Below are positions 39,388-48,200 of a DNA stretch of 64,000 nt, piece after piece. Origin of the DNA: an uncultured Prevotella sp. (GTDB lineage: Bacteria > Bacteroidota > Bacteroidia > Bacteroidales > Bacteroidaceae). The position numbers and the translations under genes are program-made. The stretch lies in the NCBI GenBank assembly GCA_944319815.1, contig CALUEX010000052.1:1-64000 (forward strand), written 5' to 3'. Numbering within the stretch: the first letter of the stretch is position 1; every line of letters begins with the position of its first letter. The notes beneath the pieces were generated by a model. The model did not search any database. It was not told the DNA's origin and saw only the letters and a list, made by a program, of their open reading frames with translations.

Positions 39388-40113
39388 TTATTCTGGCTTC
39401 ATGTTTGTGTAAACATTCTGCACGTCATCATCATCTTCAAGCAATTCAACCATTTTATCGATTGTTTCGCGCTCTTCGGGTGAGACATCCTTCAAGTCGT
39501 TCGGAATTCTTGTAAACTCGGCACCTGTGATTTCGAAACCATTTTCTTCCAAGTGCTTCTGTATCTCGCCAAAGCTCTTCGGGTCTCCGTAAATGGTGAT
39601 TTCGCCGCTTTCCTCGTCCGTGTCATACTCATCCTCAACGCCATAATCGATAAGGTCGAGTATCATTTCATCCATGTCAAGACCGTCTTTCTTCTTGAAA
39701 GTGAACACACACTTATGGTCAAACAAGAACGACAAGCTGCCCATGGTCCCTAAGTTACCATTGAACTTGTTAAAGATTGCGCGAACGTTGCCCACGGTAC
39801 GGGTCGTGTTGTCTGTTGCAGCATCAACGAAGATTGCTATTCCGTGAGGCCCATATCCTTCGTATGTCACCTCCTTATATTCGCTCTGGTCCTTACCCAT
39901 TGCGTTCTTGATAGCTCGCTTTACGTTCTCAAGCGGCATATTCTCACGCTTTGCATTGAGAATTATTGAACGCAGATGCGGATTATTGTCCGGGTCTGGG
40001 CCTCCGGCCTTTACGGCTATTGCAATTTGTTTCCCAATCTTGGTAAACGTCCTGGCCATATGGCCCCATCTCTTAAGTTTTGTAGCTTTACGGTATTCAA
40101 ATGCTCTTCCCAT
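39388..40113 (-). CDS. yebC: YebC/PmpR-family protein
   Basis: 241 aa, canonical length. N-terminal MGRAFEYRKATKLKRWGHMARTF-type basic region, then TKIGKQIAIAVKAGGPDPDNNP, LENVKRAIKNAMGK, YEGYGPHGIAIFVDAATDNTTRT, and GNLGTMGSLSFLFDHK. Described in different organisms as a DNA-binding regulator and, more recently, as a translation factor helping ribosomes at proline stretches. Lies 48 bp after pheT on the same strand, so probably cotranscribed. Confidence 0.93.
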   Translation of the reverse strand: MGRAFEYRKATKLKRWGHMARTFTKIGKQIAIAVKAGGPDPDNNPHLRSIILNAKRENMPLENVKRAIKNAMGKDQSEYKEVTYEGYGPHGIAIFVDAATDNTTRTVGNVRAIFNKFNGNLGTMGSLSFLFDHKCVFTFKKKDGLDMDEMILDLIDYGVEDEYDTDEESGEITIYGDPKSFGEIQKHLEENGFEITGAEFTRIPNDLKDVSPEERETIDKMVELLEDDDDVQNVYTNMKPE

Positions 40114-40161
40114 ATCTTATGTATTAACTTTTATTCTTGACTTTTTCTATGCAAACAGGCT

Positions 40162-42624
40162 TTATCTCAACTCTGCCTTCAGTTCCTTCTTCAAGTTAGA
40201 TACGAGCTTGCTCATCATCGCGTCTATCTGCTTGTCATTTAATGTCTTACTTTCGTCTTGCAGGACGAAGTTCACGGCGTAGCTCTTTTTGCCTTCTGGC
40301 AAATTTTTGCCCTCATATACGTCAAATAGCTCTACGCTCTTGAGGTATTTCTTTTCCGACTGACGTGCAACACGCTCAATATCACTGAACTTCACGCTCT
40401 TGTCAATCAGCAATGCAAGGTCACGGCTAACGGCTGGATACTTGCTTATTTCATGGAAGCTGACTGCTTTCTTGCTTATTGACTTTACAATCGTATTCCA
40501 ATGAATATCAGCGTAATACACCGGATTGTTTATGTCAAACGCTTTCAACAGCTTCTTGCTGATTACACCAACCTCGGCAAGCATCTTTCCGTTCCTGTCC
40601 TCAAGCGCAAGACCGCAGTTGAAGATGTCGTTATCAGTGTCCTTCACGACAATGGACCCCGATGCTACGCCCAAACGGCGGAAGATATTGTCAACATAGG
40701 CTTTCAGTTCATAGAACGACGAGTCCTCGTTGGGATGCGCCCAACTGCCTGAAACGCGCTTGCCTGTCACCCAAAGTGCAAGGTGTGCTTCCTCCTTGTA
40801 AGCCAACATAGGGTTGTCGGCATTTTGCTTGTCCTTGTTGAATTTGTACACATTACCCATTTCAAAGAACCTTAAGTCGGCGTTCTTTCTGTTGGCGTTG
40901 TAAGCTATGCTTTCAAGACCGCCGAACAGCAACGTCAACCTCATGACATTAAGGTCTGAACTAAGAGGATTTATTATGCGTACAAGATTTTCTGCCGAAT
41001 ACTTGTTCAAGTCGGTATAATAAGCAGCCTTGGTCAGCGAGTTGTTCATTATTTCGTTGAACCCGCAGCCTACAAGTTGCTCACCTATAATGTTTTCCAG
41101 CTTGTGCTTGTTGTCCTCGTAGCCTTTGATTACGAGTGAACTTTTCAGCTGTGTCGGTATCTCTACATTATTATATCCGTATATCCTTAATATGTCTTCA
41201 ACGACGTCACATGGGCGCTGCACGTCTACGCGGTAAGGCGGCACGCTAAGTTCCAGACCTTCGGCAGTTTCGCTGTCTATCTTCATGTCAAGGCTCGTCA
41301 CAATCGACTTCACCATGTCAGCAGGTATCTCCTTGCCTATCAGGCTGTTTACATAGTCATACTTCAACGAAACCTTAAAGTCATTAATAGGTTCGGGATA
41401 TACGTCTTTTATTTCCATCGACACCTTGCCGCCGGCAAGCTCCTTACACATTATGGCGGCCTGTTTCAAGGCGTAGATTATGCCATTGGGGTCTATTCCA
41501 CGCTCGAAACGGAACGAGGCATCCGTGCTCAACCCGTGGCGGCGCGCGCTCTTCCTAATCCAAGTAGGATGGAAATATGCACTCTCAAGCACTACGTTCT
41601 TTGTTGTTTCGTATGTACCGCTACCCTTGCCGCCGAACACACCGGCAATGCACATTGCCTCCTCGGTGTTGCATATTGCAAGGTCGTGCGTGCCGAGCTT
41701 GTGCTCCACGCCGTCAAGCGTAACGAACGGCGTGCCCTCCGGCATAGTCCTTACTATTATGTGGTGGCCCGTCACCATGTCTGCGTCAAAGCAGTGCAGC
41801 GGTTGGCCGTAAGCCATCATTATATAGTTAGTAATGTCAACAATGTTGTTGATTGGGCGAAGGCCTATTACGCGCAGTTTCTCCTGAAGCCACGCGGGGC
41901 TTTCCTTTACGTCGCATCCCGTTATGCTGACGCAGGCGTAACGCTTGCAAGCGTCGGTGTTCTCTATTGTCACCTCAACGGGCATCGTGTTGTCGTCCAC
42001 GGTGAATGCGCTGCAGTCTGGGCGATGGAGCGACGTCTCGTGGCCGTTACGCTTCAGCCACGCATACAAGTCCCTCGCCACGCCCCAGTGAGACAGGGCA
42101 TCGGCGCGGTTGGCCGTTATGTCTATTTCTATCAGCCAGTCGCTCTCCAAGTTGTAGTATTCGGCTGCCGTCTGGCCAACCTGTGCGTCGTCAGGCAGCA
42201 CTATTATGCCGTCGTGGCTCGTGCCCACGCCAATCTCGTCTTCGGCGCATATCATTCCGTAGCTGTCAACGCCACGCAGTTTCGACTTCTTTATCACGAA
42301 CTCCTTGTCGCCGTCATAAAGCACGCAGCCGAGGTCGGCCACTATAACCTTCTGCCCAGCGGCAACGTTAGGTGCACCGCAAACAATCTGCGATGGCGTT
42401 TCGCGTCCCAAGTCAACAGTCGTCACGTGCAAATGGTCTGAGTTCGGATGCTGTTCACACGTCAACACCTTACCTATATACAAGCCTTTCAAACCACCTT
42501 TAATGCTTTGCACCTCCTCCAAGGCATCAACCTCAAGACCTGTAGACGTCAGGGCGTCGCATACTTCCTGCGGAGTCAAGTCGAAATCTACATATTCCTT
42601 GAGCCATTTATAAGATATATTCAT
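40162..42624 (-). CDS. pheT: Phenylalanyl-tRNA synthetase beta subunit
   Basis: 820 aa. Domains in order: N-terminal region, EMAP/OB tRNA-binding fold (GLYIGKVLTCEQHPNSDHLHVTTVDLG, about 45-150), B3/B4 editing domain (RYACVSITGCDVKESPAWLQEKL), B5 (SLKYDYVNSLIGKEIP), catalytic-like core, and the C-terminal FDX-ACB anticodon-binding domain (HEISKYPAVSRDLALLIDK). Forms an (alpha-beta)2 enzyme with PheS; pheS is not adjacent here. Third-codon-position GC is visibly higher than in neighbouring genes, probably reflecting strong expression. Confidence 0.97.
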   Translation of the reverse strand: MNISYKWLKEYVDFDLTPQEVCDALTSTGLEVDALEEVQSIKGGLKGLYIGKVLTCEQHPNSDHLHVTTVDLGRETPSQIVCGAPNVAAGQKVIVADLGCVLYDGDKEFVIKKSKLRGVDSYGMICAEDEIGVGTSHDGIIVLPDDAQVGQTAAEYYNLESDWLIEIDITANRADALSHWGVARDLYAWLKRNGHETSLHRPDCSAFTVDDNTMPVEVTIENTDACKRYACVSITGCDVKESPAWLQEKLRVIGLRPINNIVDITNYIMMAYGQPLHCFDADMVTGHHIIVRTMPEGTPFVTLDGVEHKLGTHDLAICNTEEAMCIAGVFGGKGSGTYETTKNVVLESAYFHPTWIRKSARRHGLSTDASFRFERGIDPNGIIYALKQAAIMCKELAGGKVSMEIKDVYPEPINDFKVSLKYDYVNSLIGKEIPADMVKSIVTSLDMKIDSETAEGLELSVPPYRVDVQRPCDVVEDILRIYGYNNVEIPTQLKSSLVIKGYEDNKHKLENIIGEQLVGCGFNEIMNNSLTKAAYYTDLNKYSAENLVRIINPLSSDLNVMRLTLLFGGLESIAYNANRKNADLRFFEMGNVYKFNKDKQNADNPMLAYKEEAHLALWVTGKRVSGSWAHPNEDSSFYELKAYVDNIFRRLGVASGSIVVKDTDNDIFNCGLALEDRNGKMLAEVGVISKKLLKAFDINNPVYYADIHWNTIVKSISKKAVSFHEISKYPAVSRDLALLIDKSVKFSDIERVARQSEKKYLKSVELFDVYEGKNLPEGKKSYAVNFVLQDESKTLNDKQIDAMMSKLVSNLKKELKAELR

Positions 42625-42792
42625 CGTTTTGTTTTGTTAGTTTCAATACTTGTTCTGTCGGTCTTGCCCCTTGTTCCATAGATAAAACTTGCGCCTTTGC
42701 CTCAATGCAAACACTCGCAAGAAGGCGGCAGCACCCCTACCGCTTACGCAAACAATCGCAACACTCTGCCGACAGGCATTGATTTGCCGACG
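42625..42792 (-). promoter_or_regulatory. Long 5' leader of pheT
   Basis: About 165 nt of transcribed leader from the promoter at 42793-42824 to the pheT ATG. It can form a GCGGTAG/CTGCCGC hairpin with a 5-nt loop and contains an 11-codon ORF (MPVGRVLRLFA) without a phenylalanine run. No typical attenuator terminator is visible. Confidence 0.35.
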
Positions 42793-42824
42793 CAAAAGTA
42801 ATAATTTTTGGTAATACCGACAAA
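42793..42824 (-). promoter_or_regulatory. Promoter of pheT-yebC
   Basis: TTTG (42821-42824), 20 bp, TACTTTTG (42793-42800) on the minus strand; close to consensus. Confidence 0.65.
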
Positions 42825-42897
42825 GGTTTATTGGAAAATCTAAGTTAAACGCAATTATTCAACCTCCTTTACATAACTTCAATGTCTGGTACACGAT

Positions 42898-43619
42898 TTA
42901 TTGCATATTCTTATGTTTTTCTTTGTTCCATTTCTTCCATACCTTATACTCTTTCATCCATTTTTCCCATGCCTCTTTATCTTCCCACAGCCATTTTTGT
43001 CTTTTGCAATAACTGTAATATGTCGAAGGTAGGTTCTTGGCTGGAATGAAATTGAAGACGTCGTTGTGTTCGTATTCCTTCATTACTATTACATCATACA
43101 ATGCCCATCTTTTTCTTTTTACCAGCCTTATATGCTCCATATCATCCACTTTGAAAAACCATCTTTCCATATCCCAAACATATTGCCATGTGCTATATAC
43201 CTCCACTATTATTGTATCGTTCTTAACTTCATACAAACCATAATCGCCAACGGAAAATAATCCCATCTTGCCCTTTGGGTTAACCGCCTTTTCTACATCT
43301 TCCGTTATTTTTTTTCATCGCACAGTCGTTGAAAAAAAGATACGAACAGGCAAGTTCCGTCATCATAAAAAATAATGTTATCATTTATGACTGAATCCGG
43401 TTTGATAACCAAATGGTTTATGTCTTTCTCCGTGAAAAAGCCATCAGTCCTAATGATTTTGGATATATTTATAGGCACGGTGTCATAACGTATCGATGCA
43501 AAATCTTTTGCCTTCCGCTTTTTGCCATCTATCAACATAAAATAACGTGAGTTCGGTATAAGGTTTTCGCCGACCCTGCGGTAAAAATATCGGGCCTCAT
43601 CACCGTAGATAATGCCCAT
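42898..43619 (-). pseudogene. Truncated, frameshifted gene of unknown function
   Basis: Two frames belong together: 43305-43619 (104 aa, ending LFVSFFQRLCDEKK) and 42898-43266 (122 aa, from MGLFSVGDYGLYEV). The break is in a run of eight T at 43308-43315 (A8 in the coding sense); a ninth A would continue the frame as DEKKITEDVEKAVNPKGKMGL. At the 5' end the frame meets a stop codon right before the ATG, and the REPIN begins 7 bp upstream, so the N-terminus (signal peptide?) is probably lost. It may be an immunity gene of the toxin locus upstream, but I recognise no family. Confidence 0.55.
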
Positions 43620-43625
43620 CCACTA

Positions 43626-43744
43626 GTAGGGACGCTCGGTCAGAGCGTCCGGGTAACTATGAAAACAGCCAACGGATACCATGCGAAACGCCAACGGCTA
43701 TCTGTTCACGACATTACCCGGACGCTCAGACCGAGCGTCCCTAC
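43626..43744. repeat. REPIN (inverted pair of REP elements)
   Basis: Two 31-bp REP units face each other: 43626-43656 and 43714-43744, inverted copies with one mismatch. Each starts GTAG and contains an 8-bp palindrome (GGACGCTC and GAGCGTCC around 5 nt) and ends CCGGGTAA. The GTAG tetranucleotide followed by a hairpin is the hallmark of REP elements mobilised by IS200/IS605-like RAYT (TnpA-REP) transposases. The 57-nt centre is unique. No RAYT gene lies in this window. Confidence 0.75.
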
Positions 43745-43828
43745 AGGCTTGGTGGCAACGTGGCGGAGGACGGATACCGTTTTTTATCGGCGTTTACAGG
43801 GCTAAACTTGGAATGTCCTGCATCAGTT

Positions 43829-43849
43829 TTATACCGAACTGACGTTAAA
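43829..43849. repeat. Dispersed 21-bp intergenic repeat, copy 2
   Basis: Matches 61-81 at 20 of 21 positions. The interval 43745-43924 otherwise has no recognisable gene; it is probably debris of the toxin-locus array. Confidence 0.45.
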
Positions 43850-43924
43850 ATAGAAGTAGTGGCACGACGTAAAACAAAGCAAGCAAATTATTGCCAAAAT
43901 TAAATTCTTCATAATTCAAACATT

Positions 43925-44210
43925 TTAATATGTCCACAATGTATAAGGGTTATTGCTACCAAAGTAGAAATAAGCCGACTGTCTGAAATCTGAATAATCA
44001 ATAAATAGCGGCGTTTTGGAAAGATATTTATGTACAGCGTTTTGAGTAAGACTTTGCACATATCTGTGGCTGTAACCTAAGCGATAGACCATATTACCGT
44101 TTTTCCAGCCAATCCATATAGGTGCAAAATATACTTTCCCCTTTTTTCCAAGCTCCGCTCTTATAATCGCCCAAGCTCCAATGATTGCTACTTACGATGT
44201 CATCAACCAT
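43925..44210 (-). pseudogene. Frameshifted fragment, possible orphan toxin tip
   Basis: Reading the minus strand gives MVDDIVSSNHWSLGDYKSGAW and then, after a one-base shift in a six-T run (44142-44147), GKVYFAPIWIGWKNG, YRLGYSHRYVQSLTQNAV, and a stop at 43925-43927 (after NNPYTLWTY). The joined ~90-residue sequence has a compact, aromatic-rich profile reminiscent of C-terminal polymorphic-toxin domains (I think of toxin type 23 but cannot confirm). It has no start or upstream RHS part and lies just after two immunity-like genes, as expected for a displaced toxin tip left in the array. Confidence 0.45.
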
Positions 44211-44299
44211 CTTTCCTTTCCGCTACGCTCCAAAGACGGAGGAAGGCTATGGCGGTGTTGCACTTCTAACTTGACGGTAGTTATTCAATTTGCATAAAT

Positions 44300-44788
44300 T
44301 CATTCCAATTCGCGAATTGCGAAATGTCCTGTTTTTATTTTACATATGATACTATTATAAGGAAAAATCCAACCAAGGTCATAATCGCGGATTTCATCTG
44401 TTTGCTCACCTACAAAAATACGTTTTTGATTGATTGGCCAATAATACCACCTAAAAGATTTCGTCATATTATTAAAATTTCCTTCACTAAACAGTTTAAA
44501 CATTATTTTGTCCGGCTCACCAACATTTTTACTTTTACCGACTTTGTACCAAACTCCATCTTGAATACCTAATTTTAATATTGTATGTGCATAAAAAGAC
44601 ACCTCGTCCTGCACTATTTTTTCAATATCCGGCACATAATCCATCGAGTAATGCATCTTGAACACACGTATTACCGAACTGTTCAGCTGTGTCAAGTCAT
44701 TAGCCACATATTGAAAGAAGCATTTGTATTGATTGTCAACTTCAACACAAAATACATAACCGATTTTCGTTACTATTCGCTTTGCCAT
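44300..44788 (-). CDS. Probable immunity protein, second tandem copy
   Basis: 162 aa. Residues 1-70 are nearly identical to the upstream neighbour (KRIVTKIGYVFCVEVDNQYK ... DEVSFYAHT), but the C-terminal half has diverged (GEPDKIMFKLFSEGNFNNMT, WYYWPINQKRIFVGEQ). No signal peptide, so cytosolic. Starts 5 bp after the first copy's stop. I infer it protects against a different toxin tip, perhaps the remnant that follows, or is a spare immunity gene. Family not recognised by name. Confidence 0.65.
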   Translation of the reverse strand: MAKRIVTKIGYVFCVEVDNQYKCFFQYVANDLTQLNSSVIRVFKMHYSMDYVPDIEKIVQDEVSFYAHTILKLGIQDGVWYKVGKSKNVGEPDKIMFKLFSEGNFNNMTKSFRWYYWPINQKRIFVGEQTDEIRDYDLGWIFPYNSIICKIKTGHFAIRELE

Positions 44789-44793
44789 AAGCG

Positions 44794-45282
44794 TTAAAAT
44801 ATTTCTTTTCCTAAGTATTTGCCAGTCCTAATTTTAGCCACTATATCTAAATATGGATAAACAAATCCCATATCTATATGTTTGTATTTTTCTGCCAAGC
44901 ATCCAATTTTTATAGTTTTTTCGTTTATCTTCCATATATACCATCTTTCGCTTTTTTCTATTCTCGAATAATCAAGCTCATTAAATAGCCTAAACCATAT
45001 ATTTACAACATCCCCAATGTTATTACTCTTTCCCACCTTATACCAAGCCATGTTCTCTATTCCGAATTTAAGCACAGTATGCGCATAAAAAGACACCTCA
45101 TCTTGCACTATTTTTTCAATATCCGGAACATAATCCATAGGATAACGTTTCTTGAATACACGTATTACCGAACTGTTCAGCTGTGTCAAGTCGTTAGCCA
45201 CATACTGAAAGAAACATTTGTATTGATTGTCAACTTCAACACAAAATACATAACCGATTTTCGTTACTATTCGTTTTGTCAT
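44794..45282 (-). CDS. Probable cognate immunity protein of the RHS toxin
   Basis: 162 aa, cytosolic, 11 bp after the RHS stop, the usual place for a cognate immunity gene. N-terminal half shared with the copy downstream; C-terminal half differs (GDVVNIWFRLFNELDYSRIE, WYIWKINEKTIKIGCLAE). Both keep a WYKVGKS motif near residue 80. No enzymatic motif. It should bind and neutralise the GIY-YIG-like tip in the producing cell. Codon use is AT-rich like the toxin tip and unlike the RHS core. Confidence 0.7.
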   Translation of the reverse strand: MTKRIVTKIGYVFCVEVDNQYKCFFQYVANDLTQLNSSVIRVFKKRYPMDYVPDIEKIVQDEVSFYAHTVLKFGIENMAWYKVGKSNNIGDVVNIWFRLFNELDYSRIEKSERWYIWKINEKTIKIGCLAEKYKHIDMGFVYPYLDIVAKIRTGKYLGKEIF

Positions 45283-45293
45283 AATCCGATTTT

Positions 45294-48200
45294 TTATTTA
45301 ATTAAATCATATTTCTCCCAATATTTGGGAGAAATCGAATTTATTTTATTATATAACAAACCTCCATTTTTTCCTAAGCCATAAATGTTTATCAAACGTT
45401 GTTCCATTATTAAAGCTTGCATTCTGCTTAATTGTCCCGTCCTGTCAATAGTATGATAACGTAATGTAGCCCTATTAGTCTTTGAATGTAAATGTTCTGA
45501 AAATCGGATAGACGGTTCACGAGCTGTTATTCCGACATACCTTACAATACCGTTATCGTCAGTTCCTAAATATACACTATTGTCACCTGAACCAAGTGGC
45601 GTTTTAGAAGAAGATAAAACCTCTTTCACTATTTGCTCTGCATCAATATTATTAGGTTCTAACGCATCAAGAATAGACATTGTTTTTGCCTGTCGTTGCT
45701 CTATAACAGCATTTCCAAAACCACCGATAGCACCAACTGTAAATCCCATTGCTGCATCATTTAACCCATCACCAAAGGCCTGCCCAAAGCTGTTGCCTTG
45801 TCCCAACGACAAAACAGAGCCGAATCCAAAACCTACGATTGAACCTGAAAGGGCACTGTCGAATGTTTTTCGGGCAATGTCATTTGGTATCCATGACGTC
45901 AAATGACTTGTATAAGTAGAAGTATAAGAAGACATCGCTCCTCCTAAATACCCCATAGCAACAGACATTGCCCCAGAAGTAAAGACATTGCCCCAATCAA
46001 TATTATTCCATCCATTAGTAAATCCTTGGTTAACAACACTATTTCCTAAGCCGACAATTCCTGCAGCTGCTAAAGGATTATATAATGCTACCACACCCGA
46101 TAATGCTCCAACTCCAAACAATGACGCACCTTGACCTATACTATGGACATCTCCTGTTAACAAATTAGCACCAAGGTTCACGACACCGCCAACAAATGCG
46201 GCTATCAGGTCGTCCACAATAAGATACTCACCGCTCGGGTCTGTATATTTCAGAGGGTTGTTCAGGCAGTATGAATAGCGGTTGAAGCTCTGGCTGTTTT
46301 CGGGCATCTGTACGTAGTTGTCAGGACTTAAAAAACGCCCGAGCGCGGGGTCGTAAAGTCGCCCGTTCATGTTAACAAGGTTAAATTCCGTAAGCATTTC
46401 GTGCCCAGTGTAGCCACGAAGAAAGCCTATGTCATTCTTTCCTATTGTCTGCCGTCCCCATGCATCATACGATGCCGTGAAAACTGCATTGCCGTCTGCA
46501 TCTAAAATGTTGACAATGCTGCCAAGATTGTCCGTAACCATATAATACACCTTGGTATCGCCTTTACCGTCAACAACGCAAAGCACATCTTCACCGAGAT
46601 AATAAAAATAACGAACTGTGCCATTTTCATTTACGTACTCAAAATCGTCACCATAAACCACAGTGCGCGCTAAACTGCCTCCACGGTAGAGCTTTGACAC
46701 CCAGCGCTTACCGTCTGGCCCGTATGCTACCTCCATACGGTAGCCGCCGCTGCCGCCTTCTTCAAGAAGCGTGACATTCCCATAGGCGTCATATTCTACA
46801 TATTGAGGATTTTCAGGAATCAGGCCATTTGTATTTTCAACCGAAGTTACGGCATGGGGCTTATCTGCTTCATAAGTGTAGCTGCCAACGTTATATTTCG
46901 ATAAAATATTTCCGTCATTTGAAAATCTTGTCATATATCGCAGAAGTGGAAATACATTGTTAGAAGGCTGTATAGCCCCTATAGCCTCTTCTGATTTAGG
47001 GTCGTCACTACCATCATCATTGTATGCAGGAATAGCTTTAAAATTAAGTATGGAATACTTTACAGTTTTCAACCTGTCAAGTTGGTCATAATAGAAATCA
47101 TCTATATAAAACGTATTTTCACCAACTCCACTACGTGAACCCAAGTTTCCAGTATCTGCATTATAATCAAATGACAGATAAGCCACGTTTTCTGTGCCTC
47201 TATATACTGGTTTGTGTTTCAGATAGCCGGTAGCCGGGCTGCGCAGTTCTTTGGCTACAAGATTCTTGCCCCATGCGTAATGTGTTACGCGCCCTGTGTA
47301 TTTTGTAAGTTGCCAAACGGTCTCATCTCCTACCTTTATCGCCGTCATGTTACCATAACTGTCATAATCGTAGTTGACGGTAAGATTAGACCATCCACGC
47401 TTTACGATGTTTCCGCTTTTATCATATTCGTATGTTGCAGCCGTTAAAAACGGTACGCTGAGAATGTATCTTAGTTCTGTCTGCAAACGTCCGAAAGTAT
47501 CATACACGTATCCAACGGTACCGACAGAATTAGTGCAGTTTTGCAATCTCATTGCATAATTGCCGGAAGTCCCATAGGTATATTTCGTTGAGTCCCTGTT
47601 CGCTACAACAGATGTCACACGTCCAAGATAGTCATAAGCGGTCGCTATTGTTTTTCCGCGCGCATCCGTTCTACGGAGTTCGCGTCCAGCTGCGTCATAT
47701 TCGTAAGTCATTGTGCCTGCGTCAGGGTCGGTAAGTGATGTGCGGTTGCCTACATCGTCATATTCCATGCTTACGGTGTTGCCACAAGTGCTTGCGCTTA
47801 TGGGTTTACCAAGAGGCCCGTACTTCCATTCAACGGTGTTCAGCGGGTCAACTGACGACGCAATATTTCCCCATGCGTCATAATTCGTAGTGAAATCACT
47901 TTCATCTGCGTTTGACGACACTCTCTTGGTCGTAGTCGTGCTTCTAAGCCCATAAGAGTAAGTTGTTGTATTACGGCGTTCGTTTTCGTCACGAATGAGT
48001 CTGTCCCTCGTATCATATTCAAGATTTTCGGTAAAAGACAGTACGCCTGTGTTTGTTACTATCTTTGCCGGCAATCCGTTCACGCCGTATGTGGTTTGTT
48101 TTGACAATGGAACGTCTTTGGCGCCAACGCTTTCCACCAATACCTCACGCCCACGTGCGTCATACCAAGTTTTCACCCAAGGTTCTCCGTCGCCTTGCTT

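Noticed and set aside
41536..42441. 301-codon open frame on the plus strand opposite pheT
   Set aside because: It is antisense to the conserved tRNA-binding and B3/B4 domains of PheT; the GC-rich third positions of pheT create the open antisense frame. No domain or promoter supports it.
43745..43924. Additional gene between the REPIN and the toxin remnant
   Set aside because: Six-frame reading gives only short frames with many stops and no recognisable motif.
42898..45282. Integrated element or prophage near the toxin genes
   Set aside because: No integrase, tRNA-site duplication, transposase or phage gene is visible; the region is explained by toxin-array turnover.
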